DNA from: Patescibacteria group bacterium
GTDB taxonomy: Bacteria > Patescibacteriota > Patescibacteriia > UBA1558 > GWA2-36-10
Assembly: GCA_030917205.1 (NCBI GenBank)
Contig: JAUPVE010000007.1
Span: 1 to 13,290, forward strand
Direction of reading: 5' to 3'
DNA length: 13,290 nucleotides
Shown here: piece by piece, positions 12,808-13,290 of the stretch
How the letters are laid out: each line of letters opens with the position of its first letter
How positions within the stretch are numbered: the first letter of the stretch is position 1
The notes under the pieces: generated by a model
What the model was told of the DNA's origin: nothing
What the model saw: only the letters and a program-made list of their open reading frames with translations
The model's database searches: none
Translations under genes and position numbers: made by a program

Positions 12808-13290
12808 ATGTCTAGCAATATGGAGTTAAAAAACAACATAAACGACGAAGAACAGCAACGCATCAGAAAGCTTGGTCTTTTTGCTGAAAAAGGCTTGGAG
12901 ACTTACCCTAGTATTAGTCAGCAATATACGACCGTGGCTGATTATCTGAAGAATAATAAGACCTGGTTAAAATCCAATAAAACCATTAAGATGGCTGGCC
13001 GTATTCGCTCTATCAGACTGCAGGGCGGTTCTTGTTTTTTGCAGTTTACTGACCACACTGGTGCTTTGCAGGCCTTTGTCAGAAAAGATAGATTAGGCGA
13101 GGAAAGCTATCAGCTCTTTAAAAATGGTCTAGACGCTGGTGATATTGTGGAGTTTGTGGGTAACGCTTTTGTGACCAAGACCAAAGAGCCTACTATTTTG
13201 GTTAAAAAATTTAAGCTATTGAGCAAGGCTTTATTGCCAATACCAGATGATTATTATGGCTTGAAAGATCCAGACATTAGATTTAGGCGC
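12808..13290 (+). CDS. lysS: lysyl-tRNA synthetase, class II, N-terminal part (cut by window end)
   Basis: The open frame runs 161 codons to the window edge without a stop. LysRS charges tRNA-Lys with lysine. The visible part has the N-terminal helix with RIRKLGLFAEKGLETYPS (18-35), then the OB-fold anticodon-binding domain: MAGRIRSIRLQGGSCFLQFTD (62-82), HTGALQAFVRKD (83-94), GDIVEFVGNAFVTKTKEPTI (111-130). The linker LLSKALLPIPDDYYGLKDPDIRFRR (137-161) matches the family sequence leading into catalytic motif 1. The class II catalytic domain lies beyond the window. The conserved Lys of the 'R..GK..F' turn is replaced here (GGSCF, 73-77). The start is preceded by ATATTATT, with no Shine-Dalgarno; a TAAAAT at 12794-12799 could be a -10, but no convincing -35 is present. 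Confidence 0.92.
   Translation, partial: MSSNMELKNNINDEEQQRIRKLGLFAEKGLETYPSISQQYTTVADYLKNNKTWLKSNKTIKMAGRIRSIRLQGGSCFLQFTDHTGALQAFVRKDRLGEESYQLFKNGLDAGDIVEFVGNAFVTKTKEPTILVKKFKLLSKALLPIPDDYYGLKDPDIRFRR

Noticed and set aside
1..13290. CRISPR array, transposon, integrase, toxin-antitoxin or phage signature
   Set aside because: No regularly spaced direct repeats, terminal inverted repeats, transposase motifs or small paired genes were seen on either strand.

Overview
The window looks like the end of an assembled contig from an AT-rich uncultured bacterium, most likely of the Patescibacteria/Candidate Phyla Radiation, broadly Parcubacteria-like. The evidence for this is indirect: compact all-plus-strand gene packing, trimmed ribosomal proteins (uL13 of 115 residues), an RNA polymerase alpha subunit without its C-terminal domain, and almost no Shine-Dalgarno sequences. 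I cannot place it more finely. The first 14 bases match the 3' end of an Illumina read-1 adapter, so biological sequence starts at about base 15.

Region 1 (15-1154) holds murB (peptidoglycan precursor synthesis), a weak hairpin, and then a strong consensus promoter (TTGACA, 16 bp, TATAAT) with a leader of about 90 nt that contains two small hairpins.

Region 2 (1155-4954) is a transcription/translation operon in the order infA, rpmJ, rpsM, rpsK, rpsD, rpoA, rplQ, rplM, rpsI. It ends at a textbook intrinsic terminator. secY, adk and map do not precede infA, and truA does not separate rplQ from rplM. The 37-codon rpmJ sits between infA and rpsM.

Region 3 (4960-12744) is a surface-polysaccharide operon. 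It starts at an extended -10 promoter placed so that the transcript should begin at or next to the start codon (leaderless). In order it encodes a Wzx-type flippase, a PimB-like GT4 glycosyltransferase, a TuaH-like GT-B glycosyltransferase, a GT2 glycosyltransferase, a Wzy/WaaL-type polymerase or ligase, and two more GT2 glycosyltransferases. The genes abut or overlap (2-9 nt gaps; overlaps of 32, 8 and 16 nt). Together they suggest cytoplasmic assembly of a lipid-linked oligosaccharide by five transferases, export by the flippase, and outer-face polymerisation or ligation. No priming sugar-phosphate transferase or nucleotide-sugar gene is visible here.

Region 4 (12745-13290) holds a short intergenic hairpin and the N-terminal third of lysyl-tRNA synthetase (lysS), cut by the window end.

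I found no CRISPR array, mobile element, tRNA/rRNA gene, or recognisable new defence or mobile system. The most notable points are the alpha subunit lacking its CTD, the general lack of Shine-Dalgarno sites with one well-formed leaderless promoter, and the adapter remnant.
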